A stretch of DNA of 64,000 nucleotides from an uncultured Afifella sp. (GCA_947259045.1 CAMYKZ010000004.1:1-64000), one strand, 5' to 3'; positions 16,593 through 24,794 are shown, numbered from the stretch's first letter. The notes: generated from the sequence alone by a model not told the origin. Translations and numbers: made by a program.

Positions 16593-16891
16593 TTGCCGGT
16601 TATCCCGCTTTTCTGGCCGTATCCTGGCCGTTTTACTCGCCTATTTTCCGGTCTATTTTCCGGCCGGTTTTCCTGCCGTTTCCCGGCGATCCCCGTTGCC
16701 GCCAGGCTCACTTGTTGCGGTGCAAAAACCCGAACGCGGCAAACGGAAGTTTACCCTATCGCTCAACCATCATTGCCGACAATGATTGCGCATTAACGAA
16801 AGAATAACCATATCTACCCTGCACCAAGGTAAAGGCTGCAAGCCAGAAGACAGCTCCGGATGCATTGAAAACGAACAGGGAGCTGGGACCC
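16593..16891. other. Intergenic region with a 12-base tandem repeat
   Basis: This stretch separates the divergent M19-like operon and the small-peptide gene. It holds two adjacent 12-base units (CTATTTTCCGGT at 16641-16652 and CTATTTTCCGGC at 16653-16664) in a T/C-rich tract, and nearer the peptide gene the arm CAGCTCC at 16851, which can pair with the ribosome site. No other gene was recognised. Confidence 0.5.
16851..16885 (+). promoter_or_regulatory. Leader hairpin that could hide the ribosome-binding site of the small peptide
   Basis: CAGCTCC at 16851-16857 is fully complementary to GGAGCTG at 16879-16885, which contains the likely Shine-Dalgarno (GGGAG, 16878-16882) of the GTG start at 16892. 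If it forms in the mRNA, translation would be restrained until the structure opens. The loop is 21 bases. This is read by eye only. Confidence 0.4.
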
Positions 16892-17029
16892 GTGAAAAGC
16901 GTCAATTTCATACTTGCCTTTGGACTTGTTGCCGCCCTTGCAGCCGTGTCGCCGCCTGCCATTTCCTATTATTACGGTTATGCCGGTCCGACTGCGACGA
17001 CGATTGCATTGGCCGAACCGGCGAAATAA
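16892..17029 (+). CDS. Small hydrophobic peptide, 45 residues (paralogue of the peptide at 2633)
   Basis: GTG 16892 follows GGGAG and runs 45 codons to TAA. The product has a charged start (VKSVNF), a hydrophobic stretch (ILAFGLVAALAAVSP), then ISYYYGYAGPTATTIALAE. It resembles a short signal-anchor peptide, or an exported peptide with a Tyr/Gly-rich core. It aligns with the 42-residue product at 2633-2761 across the hydrophobic segment, the SP pair, the YG pair and the following P-T region, so the two form a small family about 14 kb apart. The ribosome site can pair with an upstream arm (16851-16857). No function is known. Confidence 0.6.
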   Translation: MKSVNFILAFGLVAALAAVSPPAISYYYGYAGPTATTIALAEPAK

Positions 17030-17403
17030 TCCAGGCTTGTCTCCGGCGGCACGTCCCGCCGCACAATGTGCATCAGGCGTAACCGTCGCCGCCGCTGCGC
17101 TGCTCATTCAGTCAACAATTTGTCATCGCAACGGCCCCGCGCGCAACAAAGCGCGCCGGTCCGCCAAGGTTGCCGATTGCGCCCGAATGTCGTGTTCCAG
17201 GCGCCATATTTCTGCCAGCCATATTTTTGCCAAGGGGGCCGCAAAACCATCATCGGATGACCTTTGCGCGCGCACTTCGCCGCCGCAATCAGCCGCCACC
17301 TTCCGCCTCGAGGCTGGATGAACCGGTCTTCGGACAGCCGGATCAAAATCCTCCCGGTTTGATGAAAAGGCTGTCCGGTTCCAGTTGAACAGGAGAACTT
17401 GTA
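17030..17403. other. Intergenic region with 15-base tandem repeat and a structured leader
   Basis: No convincing gene lies in these 374 bases. They hold a weak hairpin just after the small-peptide gene (GCGGC 17046-17050 with GCCGC 17058-17062), two tandem 15-base units GCCATATTTYTGCCA at 17203-17217 and 17218-17232 differing at one base, and a strong two-part inverted repeat at 17331-17377. A ribosome site (AGGAG) sits directly before the EF-hand gene. Confidence 0.5.
17331..17377 (+). promoter_or_regulatory. Two-tier hairpin in the leader of the EF-hand gene
   Basis: CGGACAGCC at 17331-17339 pairs perfectly with GGCTGTCCG at 17369-17377, and inside it ATCAAA at 17342-17347 pairs with TTTGAT at 17358-17363. 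There is no T run after it, and it lies 26 bases before ATG 17404, so it is more likely an mRNA leader structure than a terminator. Confidence 0.5.
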
Positions 17404-17655
17404 ATGATCAGAAAACTGCTTGCCGTGACCGCAGTCACGCTGTTTGCGTCCACATCGGTCCATGCGGCGGAGGCCTTCAAGCAGGCCGACGTCAATGCCG
17501 ACGGTGCGCTGTCGATGGAAGAGGTTGCCAAGATCTTCCCGGATACCACCGAAGACCAGTTCAAGGCCGCAGATGCAGACGGTAACGGCGCGCTCTCTGA
17601 AGAAGAGTTCGCAGCCGCTGTCCCCGCCGAAGGCGGAACGGTCAAAACCAACTGA
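17404..17655 (+). CDS. Small exported EF-hand calcium-binding protein
   Basis: An 83-residue protein with a signal peptide (IRKLLAVTAVTLFASTSVHA) and two EF-hand loops in the mature part: DVNADGALSMEE and DADGNGALSEEE. The Asp/Asn/Glu positions expected for Ca2+ coordination are present in both. AGGAG precedes ATG 17404. It probably acts as a periplasmic or secreted calcium-binding protein; its partner is unknown. It is a single-gene unit with a structured leader and a terminator at 17693. Confidence 0.88.
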   Translation: MIRKLLAVTAVTLFASTSVHAAEAFKQADVNADGALSMEEVAKIFPDTTEDQFKAADADGNGALSEEEFAAAVPAEGGTVKTN

Positions 17656-17692
17656 CGAGATCATGTTCCCGTCCATCCCCAGGACGGACCTT

Positions 17693-17725
17693 GCCCCCGC
17701 TGCGCGTCCCCCTCGCGGCGGGGGC
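17693..17725 (+). terminator. Probable terminator between EF-hand gene and convergent metalloprotease gene
   Basis: GCCCCCG at 17693-17699 pairs with CGGGGGC at 17719-17725, with further pairing inside the stem, and GTTTGTT follows. It sits between convergent genes and may serve the + strand gene; the T run is imperfect. Confidence 0.6.
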
Positions 17726-17756
17726 GTTTGTTAAGCGTCTTTTCCATCCGGAAACG

Positions 17757-18536
17757 TCAGCCGCCGGATTCTCTGCCGACGGCAAAAAGTCCCGCGCCCT
17801 CGCGCTTCAGCCAGATCTGCGCTGTCTTGTAATCGGCGTCCAGCATAGCCACCAATTGCCAGAATTTCGCGCTGTGGTTCATTTCCCTCAGATGCGCCAC
17901 TTCGTGCGCGGCGAGATAATCGAGCACATTGGGCGGCGCCAGGATCAGCCGCCAGGAGAACGACAATGTGCGCCGGCTTGAACACGATCCCCAGCGGCTG
18001 CCGGTGTCGCGCACGCGGATTGCGGCCGGTCTGACGCCAAGCTCTGCGGCGTGGCGCTCGACCGCTGCCGTCAGATCGTGCCGCGCCTGATCCTTCAGCC
18101 AGTCGGTGAGCCGCCGGCTGAGATGTTCCGCGCGGCCATGCACAAGCACTTGCTGCTCGTCCGGCGGCCCATCCGGCATGTCGCAAAATTGCACGGTTCC
18201 GCGCCCGGCCCGGTGGACGATGCGAACGGTCCGGCCGCGCAGCGGGAACGTGCCGCCATCGATAAAGGGGATGGCTGCCGGAAGCTGTTCAAGCCGGTGC
18301 TGCAGCCAGCCGGAATGGCTAGTCAGGAACCGTTCCGCCTCCGCCCTGGAGACCCTCTCGGGCAGCGTCAGCACCGGTCCGCCGTTGCGGCTGTCGATGC
18401 GCAATGTCATCCGTCTCGCCCGGTCGCTGCGCCTGACCGGAACGGCATGGCGCTCGGCGCCGATGTCGACGCTCAGCGTCTCCGGCGTTTTTGTCCGTTC
18501 CGCTGGCTGGCGAGATTTTCTGAAAGCGAATCGCAT
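17757..18536 (-). CDS. YgjP/SprT-like zinc metalloprotease (M48/DUF45 family)
   Basis: A 259-residue cytoplasmic protein of the YgjP (DUF45) family. The zinc-protease motif HEVAHLREMNHSAKFW lies near residue 215, with the two His and the Glu of HExxH plus a downstream His in NHSAKFW. The usual SRWGSCSS element precedes it. Members are conserved but poorly characterised predicted proteases, some linked to restriction systems or protein quality control. It starts at ATG 18536 and its 3' end meets the EF-hand unit. Nothing nearby indicates a partner. Confidence 0.87.
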   Translation of the reverse strand: MRFAFRKSRQPAERTKTPETLSVDIGAERHAVPVRRSDRARRMTLRIDSRNGGPVLTLPERVSRAEAERFLTSHSGWLQHRLEQLPAAIPFIDGGTFPLRGRTVRIVHRAGRGTVQFCDMPDGPPDEQQVLVHGRAEHLSRRLTDWLKDQARHDLTAAVERHAAELGVRPAAIRVRDTGSRWGSCSSRRTLSFSWRLILAPPNVLDYLAAHEVAHLREMNHSAKFWQLVAMLDADYKTAQIWLKREGAGLFAVGRESGG

Positions 18537-18594
18537 GGCGTCATTATGCCGGTCGCGATGCCGGTTGGACCATTGTTTTATTGCGTTTCGATCG

Positions 18595-19710
18595 TCAGGC
18601 GGATGGCGATTGCGGCGAGATATTCAGCGCTGCACCTGCGTCGACGATATTCTGCCAGACTTCGACCGGCACCGGCATGCCGTTTTCCGTCCGCTCGGCA
18701 AACCGGCGGCGCTCCGGGTCGCCTGGAACCAGAACCGCTTCATGGCCGTCGGCCGGCGGGCAGGCGCGGACAAAATCGACATAATCCTGCACCGCCTGCG
18801 CCGTGCCCGGTCCATTCTCCACGGGACTATTGAGGGCATCCGCCTTCATGTAGACCGACAACATACCGTTCCAGATACGGTCTTCCGGGCCGCCATTGCC
18901 TGACCCGGTCAGCGCCCCGGCAAGCAGTTCGCAGGCCAGCGCCAGGCCGGAGCCCTTATGCTCGCCCATGGCGACGAGCGCGCCGGACCCGCCGCGCGGA
19001 TTGGGAACCGTGCCCGGCGGAACCTCGCCGTAAAGCGCATGCGGATCGCGGGTCAGCGCGCCGTTGGCGTCCACCAGATCGTCACCGGGCATCGGCTTGC
19101 CGCTTTTCAACGCCATCAGCGCCTTGCCCTCCGCCACCCGTGAGGTGGCGAAATCGAGAATGAAATGCTGCCCGTCCAGACAGGGCACGCCGATGGTCAC
19201 CGGCGCCGTCGACATGCGCCGGCCGGCGCCGCCGAACGGCGCCACCAGCAGCGAATTGCGCACATTGACGAAATGGATGGAGACAAACCCGGCGTCGGCT
19301 GCAAGTTCCGCCCAGGCGCCGATGCGGCCGAGATGGCCGGCATGGCGCAAACCGACCAGCGCCACGCTCTGCTTTTCGGCCTTTTCAAGCCCGGCTTCGA
19401 CGGCCTCGCGGCCGAGCACCTGACCGAAACCATGCTGGCCATCGAGCAGCACGAAGGCGTCATTGTCGATCACCCGGCTGACATGGCGGTCGAAAAAGAC
19501 ATGGCCGCGCTCCGCCGCCTCCAGATAACGCGGCACGCGGACAATCCCGTGGCTGTCATGGCCGCGGGCGCTGGCGCCGACAAGGTTGCCGGCAATCGCC
19601 GATGCTTCCGCAAGATCTGCGCCGGCGGCCTGGAATATCCGCGTAATGAAGTCCTCCGCATGATCCGGCATGATCATCAGATTGTCCGAACCGGCCTGTT
19701 GCTGCGCCAT
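18595..19710 (-). CDS. Ldh-family (malate/L-lactate dehydrogenase type) NAD(P)-dependent oxidoreductase
   Basis: A 371-residue member of the Ldh/MDH2 family, which reduces 2-keto acids or cyclic imines with NAD(P)H. The DSHGIVRVPRYLE block and the probable catalytic His in LRHAGHLGRIG are present, unlike in the paralogue at 12189, and AMGEHKGSGLALACELLAG matches the C-terminal family motif. The start is ATG 19710 after GGGGGC; the frame continues far upstream without a gene-like start. It faces the Kazal-type gene across a 131-base divergent region. The substrate is unknown. Confidence 0.88.
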   Translation of the reverse strand: MAQQQAGSDNLMIMPDHAEDFITRIFQAAGADLAEASAIAGNLVGASARGHDSHGIVRVPRYLEAAERGHVFFDRHVSRVIDNDAFVLLDGQHGFGQVLGREAVEAGLEKAEKQSVALVGLRHAGHLGRIGAWAELAADAGFVSIHFVNVRNSLLVAPFGGAGRRMSTAPVTIGVPCLDGQHFILDFATSRVAEGKALMALKSGKPMPGDDLVDANGALTRDPHALYGEVPPGTVPNPRGGSGALVAMGEHKGSGLALACELLAGALTGSGNGGPEDRIWNGMLSVYMKADALNSPVENGPGTAQAVQDYVDFVRACPPADGHEAVLVPGDPERRRFAERTENGMPVPVEVWQNIVDAGAALNISPQSPSA

Positions 19711-19841
19711 GATGCCCCCGTTATTCCGTTCTGTACCGGCCCAGATTAACGTCTGCCGGCACCCAGACAATCGCAATTCGCGGTTCTGTTCGCAATAAGG
19801 ATCGATTTGATGACGACGGCGGACCGGTGTATCCGTTGTGT

Positions 19842-20171
19842 ATGAGAGCCCTGCTGCTGATTGCGATGATCGCATTTGCGCCGCCTGCCGTTGCAGTGGA
19901 AATTCTGCTTGACGGCGAGACCGTCGATCTTCCGGTCTGCGGCGGGATCGCCAACATACAGTGCAGCGGATCTGAATGGTGCGATTACCCGGCTGAGCAC
20001 GCCTGCGACGTGGCGGGTTATTTCGGCACCTGCCGGCCGCGGCCGGAGGCCTGCACGCAGATCTACCAGCCGGTCTGCGGCTGTGACGGCAAGACCTACG
20101 GCAATTCCTGCACGGCAAAATCGGCCGGCACCGACATCGCCCACGACGGCGCCTGCCAGTCGGGTGGATGA
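19842..20171 (+). CDS. Secreted Kazal-type serine protease inhibitor domain protein
   Basis: A 109-residue exported protein. The signal peptide is RALLLIAMIAFAPPAVA, with cleavage near residue 18. The mature part is Cys-rich: a first block (VCGGIANIQCSGSEWCDYP) and a Kazal domain recognisable by QPVCGCDGKTYGNSC and the following Cys spacing up to DGAC. Kazal domains inhibit serine proteases by loop insertion; in bacteria they may protect against host, predator or the cell's own proteases. ATG 19842 is chosen because it opens the signal peptide. An AT-rich terminator follows at once. Confidence 0.88.
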   Translation: MRALLLIAMIAFAPPAVAVEILLDGETVDLPVCGGIANIQCSGSEWCDYPAEHACDVAGYFGTCRPRPEACTQIYQPVCGCDGKTYGNSCTAKSAGTDIAHDGACQSGG

Positions 20172-20181
20172 ACTTGTTTCG

Positions 20182-20214
20182 ATAAAAATAATCGATTTTC
20201 GATCTTATTTTTAT
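20182..20214 (+). terminator. AT-rich terminator after the Kazal-type gene
   Basis: ATAAAAATAA at 20182-20191 is the exact inverse complement of TTATTTTTAT at 20205-20214, with an inner ATCGA/TCGAT pairing, and more T-rich sequence follows. The AT content of 20172-20250 is far above the local average, which makes the stretch stand out. Confidence 0.65.
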
Positions 20215-20346
20215 TTTTTTATCGATTTTCCCGCGAAATTCGGTATTTTTCCGGAACGCATATCCAACCTGAGCGGCGGATATGTCAGTCTGGTTCGGCA
20301 AGATCAGCTTAAGCTGGCGGAACCCATTCATCACCGGGAGGAAAAG

Positions 20347-21285
20347 ATGGCGAAATTTCAGAAACATGCGGCGGCTTTGGGTCTCACCCTGGGCCTGGCA
20401 ATCGGATCGGCAGGCTTGGCCGATGCGGAGGAACTGCGGATCGGAACGGCCAGCCAGGGCGGCGCTTTCTATCCGGTTGGCCAGGCGATCTCGACATTGG
20501 TCAATGATCATGCCGAGGGCCTGACGATGGTCCCGATCGTCACTGAGGGTTCGGTGCAGAATCCGCGTCTGGTGCACAGCGGCGAAGTGGATATCGCCAT
20601 CACCAACAACAATCTCGCCGTTCTCGCCAACAAGGGCGCGGCGATGTACAAAAAGAGCGGCAAGATGAACCTGACGGCCATCGGATCGCTGCATTTCAGC
20701 GTCCTGCACATGATGACGCTTGAGGATTCCGATATCAACACGATCGAGGATCTGAAGGGCAAGCGGATCGCGGTGGGACCAGCCGGCGGCGGCACGATAC
20801 CGTTTCTCAAGCAGGTTCTTGATCTGCACGGCATGACGATCGACGACATCACGCCGAGCTTTCTGTCCTATGGCGACGGTTTCAGCCAACTGGCCGACGG
20901 CAATGTCGATGCCGCTTTTGCGCTCAGCGGTTATCCGGCCGGCGCCGTCATGCAGGCCCGCGCCAACAAGCCGCTGAAGTTCATCAGTCTGTCGGACGAG
21001 ACGATGGAAAAGGCTTTGGAAAAATACCAGAACTACAATCGCGTCGTCGTGCCCAAGGACGTTTATGATACCGCAGACGACGGCGTCATTCTCGGCGTCA
21101 ACAACATGCTGATTGTCAATGCCGACGCCGATGCCGACAAGGTCTACAAGATCACTGCGGCGATCTACGATCATATGGACGAGTTCCGGGCGAGTAACGC
21201 GATTGCAAACCAGATCGATCCGGGACGGTCGCTCAGCCTGCGCATCCCGCTGCACCCGGGCGCTGCCCGCTATTTCAACAAATAG
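20347..21285 (+). CDS. TAXI family TRAP transporter solute receptor
   Basis: A 312-residue periplasmic binding protein of the TAXI (TRAP-associated extracytoplasmic immunogenic) family. The signal peptide ends in GSAGLADA; the mature protein starts EELRIGTASQGGAFYPVGQA, the hallmark of the family, and carries VHSGEVDIAITNNN and GKRIAVGPAGGGT. It starts at ATG 20347 behind GGGAGG. The fused TAXI permease follows 77 bases downstream, so the two form one uptake system for an organic anion or amino acid. Glutamate/glutamine-type ligands are known for some relatives; the ligand here is not determined. Confidence 0.93.
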   Translation: MAKFQKHAAALGLTLGLAIGSAGLADAEELRIGTASQGGAFYPVGQAISTLVNDHAEGLTMVPIVTEGSVQNPRLVHSGEVDIAITNNNLAVLANKGAAMYKKSGKMNLTAIGSLHFSVLHMMTLEDSDINTIEDLKGKRIAVGPAGGGTIPFLKQVLDLHGMTIDDITPSFLSYGDGFSQLADGNVDAAFALSGYPAGAVMQARANKPLKFISLSDETMEKALEKYQNYNRVVVPKDVYDTADDGVILGVNNMLIVNADADADKVYKITAAIYDHMDEFRASNAIANQIDPGRSLSLRIPLHPGAARYFNK

Positions 21286-21362
21286 CGTCCGGATCGGAAC
21301 ACCTGCGGCAAGGCCGGTTCACCGGGCCTTCTTGCCTGATCTGAAACGGGCCGGGGAGCTTG

Positions 21363-23246
21363 ATGGCTGAAAAATTCGACAACGGGCTGGACTGGACCGT
21401 CTCGATCCTGGCGTTCGGGATCGGCGCGTTCCATCTGCTCAACGTTTCGGGCATCATCGTTCTGTCGACGGCCGACATCCGCATTGTCCATCTCATGACG
21501 ATGCTGGCGATGCTGTTTCTGACCCGGCCGACCCTGAAACGGCTCGACGGCAATCTGCCGGACAGGCTGTTCAGCCTGGTGCTGGTCGCCGCTTCCGTTG
21601 CCAGCGGCATCTATCTGCTGAGCCGCTGGCAGGATATCGCCATGAGCGGCGGCGAGACCGAAGCGCTGGACGCCTGGGTCGGCATCGTCCTGCTGGCGCT
21701 GGTTCTGGAGGGCGCGCGGCGCGGCGTGGGCGCGGCACTGGCGATCATCTGTCTGGTCTTCTTCACCTACCCGTTTTACAGCGCCTGGCTGCCCGGCGTG
21801 CTGCAGGGCCGCGGTTACAGCCTGACGCGGATGTCTGAATTTCTGACGACCACATCACAGGGGGTCTACGGCATTCCGCTCGGCGTATCGTCGACTTACA
21901 TCATCCTGTTTGCCATATTCGGTGCTTTCCTGAGCGAGTTCGGCGCCGGCGATTTTTTCTTCCGCCTCGCCAGCCGGCTGACCCGCAACATGCGTGCCGC
22001 CGGCGCCAAGACCGCGGTGATCTTCAGCGCCCTGCTGGGCATGATTTCCGGATCGGCAGCCGGCAATGTCGCCGTCACCGGCACGCTGACGATCCCGATG
22101 ATGAAGCGCGAGGGTTATCAGAGCCACCAGGCCGGCGCGATCGAGGCGGTGGTCTCCACCGGCGGCCAGATCATGCCGCCGGTGATGGGGGCGGCCGCCT
22201 TCCTGATGGCCGAAATCGTCGGCACGCCGTATACGCAGATCATGCGCGCTGCGCTGGTGCCGGCATTATTGTTCTTTGCATCGCTGTTTTTCGTCGTCCA
22301 TCTGCAGGCGGCCAGGAGCGGCCTGAAACCGATGGCCAGGCCCGAAAACGACACGGAGCCGGTCTGGATGATCATCGCCAAAGGCGGGCAGTTCATCATC
22401 CCTTTCGTCACCCTGATCGCCATGATGCTGAACGGCTATTCGCCGTTCAAGGCGTCTTTCGTCGCGATCCTGGTTCTGCTCGCCGCCCACGTCATCTGGA
22501 CGCGGCAGATCGACCGGAACCTGTTCATCCGCTCCGCCCGCGCCATTGCCAACGGATCGAAAAGCGTCATCCCGATCGCAATTGCCTGTGCCGCGGCGGG
22601 CATCATCGCCGGGACGCTCGGCATCACCGGGCTGGGTTCGAAAATATCCGGTCTGATCATTTCCGCCTCCGGCGGCATCGCCATCATCGCCCTGCTCCTG
22701 ACGATGGCGACGGCGATCATTCTCGGCATGGGCTTGCCGACAACCGCCGCCTATCTGATCCTGGCGACCGTGGTCGCCCCGGCTCTGTCGAAGCTCGGCG
22801 TGCCGATGCTGACGGCGCATATGTTCGTGTTTTTCTTCGGCTGCGTGTCGACCATCACGCCGCCCGTCGCGCTGGCCTCCTATGTCGCCGCCGGCATTGC
22901 CGGCGCCGACATCAACAAGGTCGGCTGGACGGCGTTTTTCTACGGCATTACGTCGTTCATCCTGCCTTACATGTTTTTCTTCGGCCCGGCGCTGATGCTC
23001 GATGGTACATTTCCGGAGATCGGCCTGGCGGCGGCCAGCGGCTTGCTGGGCACCTTCTGCATCGCGACCTTCGTCGTCGGTTATCTGAAAACTGCGTTAC
23101 CGATGGGGCAACGGATTGTGCTCGCCATTGCCGGCCTTGCTCTTCTGCATCAGGGTATTGCAACTGATGCGGCGGGTCTGGGACTGCTCGCACTGATCCT
23201 TTTTATCGGCCGCATCGGCGTCAAAACCGCCAACCGGGAGAACTGA
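21363..23246 (+). CDS. TRAP transporter fused permease, TAXI type (4TM/12TM)
   Basis: A 627-residue membrane protein with many hydrophobic helices. The DctM-like core motif GMISGSAAGNVAVTGTLTIPM and STGGQIMPPVMGAAAFLMAE are present, and the second half carries GMGLPTTAAYLILATVVAPA and STITPPVALASYVAAGIAG. The N-terminal four helices replace a separate DctQ subunit, as usual for TAXI-type systems. ATG 21363 is taken as start; a TTG precedes it directly. It works with the receptor at 20347, and the cupin gene follows after one base. Confidence 0.92.
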   Translation: MAEKFDNGLDWTVSILAFGIGAFHLLNVSGIIVLSTADIRIVHLMTMLAMLFLTRPTLKRLDGNLPDRLFSLVLVAASVASGIYLLSRWQDIAMSGGETEALDAWVGIVLLALVLEGARRGVGAALAIICLVFFTYPFYSAWLPGVLQGRGYSLTRMSEFLTTTSQGVYGIPLGVSSTYIILFAIFGAFLSEFGAGDFFFRLASRLTRNMRAAGAKTAVIFSALLGMISGSAAGNVAVTGTLTIPMMKREGYQSHQAGAIEAVVSTGGQIMPPVMGAAAFLMAEIVGTPYTQIMRAALVPALLFFASLFFVVHLQAARSGLKPMARPENDTEPVWMIIAKGGQFIIPFVTLIAMMLNGYSPFKASFVAILVLLAAHVIWTRQIDRNLFIRSARAIANGSKSVIPIAIACAAAGIIAGTLGITGLGSKISGLIISASGGIAIIALLLTMATAIILGMGLPTTAAYLILATVVAPALSKLGVPMLTAHMFVFFFGCVSTITPPVALASYVAAGIAGADINKVGWTAFFYGITSFILPYMFFFGPALMLDGTFPEIGLAAASGLLGTFCIATFVVGYLKTALPMGQRIVLAIAGLALLHQGIATDAAGLGLLALILFIGRIGVKTANREN

Positions 23247-23247
23247 A

Positions 23248-23781
23248 GTGGGGCGAAAAATCAGACGCGTGGTCACCGGCCACGACGAGAACGGCAAAGC
23301 GACTGTAATCATGGACGGCGATGCGGCATGCGTGCTGCAGCGGCCAAACCGGCCCGGCGTGACGCTGACGAATCTCTGGCAGGCGGACCGGACACCGGCA
23401 GCGATGGAGCGCCATGACGACCCGGTCGAAGGGCCGCTTGTGCTGCATCCGCCGAAAAACGGTTCGGTGTTCCGGATCGTCCAGTTCGACCCGGAGGACC
23501 CGGAGGTGCTGGCCGGGCTCGACGGCAAGGCCGCGTTCGCTGAAATGGGCGCCGGCGCCAATGTCGTCGAAGGCGCCCGCCATCCGTTCATGCACCGCAC
23601 CGACTCGCTCGATTATGCAATCGTGCTCACCGGCGAGATCACCATGATGATGGATGAGGAGGATTATCTGCTCAAGGCGGGTGACACGGTGGTTCAGCAG
23701 GGCACCAACCATGCCTGGTCGAACCGGGGCACGGAACCCTGCCAGATCGCCTTTATCCTTGTGGATGCGGTCAAGGATTGA
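23248..23781 (+). CDS. Cupin-domain protein
   Basis: A 177-residue small soluble protein with a C-terminal single cupin barrel (roughly residues 100 to 170). The motif HRTDSLDYAIVLTGEITMMM carries the first cupin-type His and Glu, and GDTVVQQGTNHAWSN the second His. The N-terminal 90 residues are an extra segment. It starts at GTG 23248, directly after the TRAP permease stop, so it belongs to the TAXI-TRAP operon. Cupins in such places usually sense or modify the transported compound; that is inference. Confidence 0.85.
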   Translation: MGRKIRRVVTGHDENGKATVIMDGDAACVLQRPNRPGVTLTNLWQADRTPAAMERHDDPVEGPLVLHPPKNGSVFRIVQFDPEDPEVLAGLDGKAAFAEMGAGANVVEGARHPFMHRTDSLDYAIVLTGEITMMMDEEDYLLKAGDTVVQQGTNHAWSNRGTEPCQIAFILVDAVKD

Positions 23782-23813
23782 GCCGTCGCCAATGCAGGCG
23801 GCGGGCGTTATGA

Positions 23814-24281
23814 TTGTTTCACGACGATAATCCGCGCAGCACCAGCCAGCTTGGCAAGCCGACCGAACAGCCGCAAAGCCCGGACGCGGCCGTGCTGGAG
23901 CGGGTGCCCAATTCTCAGGCCGGCACCGACTATCTGGTTCGTGTTACCACGCCGGAATTTACCTCGCTGTGTCCGATGACCGGCCAGCCGGACTTTGCCC
24001 ATCTGGTAATCGATTATGTGCCGGACGCCTGGCTGGTGGAATCGAAAAGCCTGAAACTCTATCTGACCTCGTTCCGCAATCACGGCGCGTTCCACGAGGA
24101 TTGCACGATTGCCATCGCCAGGCGCCTGGTCGGCGAACTGGCGCCCAGATGGCTGCGCATCGGCGGTTACTGGTATCCGCGCGGCGGCATGCCGATCGAC
24201 GTGTTCTGGCAGACCGGCGCACCACCCGACAGTCTCTGGCTGCCCGACCAGAACGTTGCGCCCTATCGCGGACGGGGCTGA
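23814..24281 (+). CDS. queF: NADPH-dependent 7-cyano-7-deazaguanine reductase QueF
   Basis: A 155-residue unimodular QueF, which reduces preQ0 to preQ1 in queuosine synthesis. The thioimide Cys lies in [16 protein letters not shown], and the family motif [20 protein letters not shown] carries the catalytic and substrate-binding residues. The start is TTG 23814: a stop sits immediately upstream in frame, so no longer start exists, and the nearby ATG is in another frame. The product is tRNA modification in the cytoplasm. It lies between the TAXI-TRAP unit and a convergent membrane-protein gene. Confidence 0.93.
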   Translation: MFHDDNPRSTSQLGKPTEQPQSPDAAVLERVPNSQAGTDYLVRVTTPEFTSLCPMTGQPDFAHLVIDYVPDAWLVESKSLKLYLTSFRNHGAFHEDCTIAIARRLVGELAPRWLRIGGYWYPRGGMPIDVFWQTGAPPDSLWLPDQNVAPYRGRG

Positions 24282-24371
24282 CGATACAATGGCCGAGATC
24301 GGCTCCATGACCGCGGTTGCCGGGATCGCAGTCGTGCTTGGCCCTGTTTGCCGCCGGCCTGCCAACCGGAC

Positions 24372-24794
24372 CTAGCTGATCCAACCCCGGTTCACGGCCC
24401 GCTTCGAATACCAGACCAAGAACACCGCCACCACCAGAGGCATCAGGATCATCATGAAGATTTCAAACAGACTGAAGTCGATACCGATCCCAAGTGCATG
24501 GGTCATTGTCACGATCACGCCAAGCAGCGATGCGATAAACAGATAATATGCAGCCTGTTTCCTGAGCAGAAGCAGAAGGCAGCCAAGCGCGCCGCCGAAA
24601 ACGGCTATCGCAAAACCTGCGGTGGCCCAAGCGGGCCGGCCTTCAATGATCGCACGAGCCGAACCGGAATATCCGGCAAGAACATCCGGATTCATCTGCA
24701 CGAAATAATTTATCACGCCCATAAAATTCCAGACCAGCGCGACAACGCCGATTATCCAGAAACTCCAGTGAACACCAACGATTTTATCGTTCAT
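24372..24794 (-). CDS. Small four-helix membrane protein of unknown function
   Basis: A 140-residue protein with about four hydrophobic helices (WIIGVVALVWNFMGVINYF, then FAIAVFGGALGCLLLLL, YLFIASLLGVIVTMTHAL and FMMILMPLVVAVFLVWY). No signature of a named family is recognised. ATG 24794 is preferred over the adjacent GTG 24797. It ends 90 bases from queF on the opposite strand and lies directly downstream of gshB, from which it may be co-transcribed. Confidence 0.75.
   Translation of the reverse strand: MNDKIVGVHWSFWIIGVVALVWNFMGVINYFVQMNPDVLAGYSGSARAIIEGRPAWATAGFAIAVFGGALGCLLLLLRKQAAYYLFIASLLGVIVTMTHALGIGIDFSLFEIFMMILMPLVVAVFLVWYSKRAVNRGWIS

Noticed and set aside
17104-17676. 190-codon minus-strand frame over the EF-hand gene
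   Set aside because: The + strand product has signal peptide and EF-hand loops; the minus frame has no motif and no ribosome site.
19711-21255. N-terminal extension of the Ldh-type protein at 18595 upstream to 21255
   Set aside because: The frame is open by chance over the Kazal and TAXI genes; homology and ribosome site place the start at 19710.
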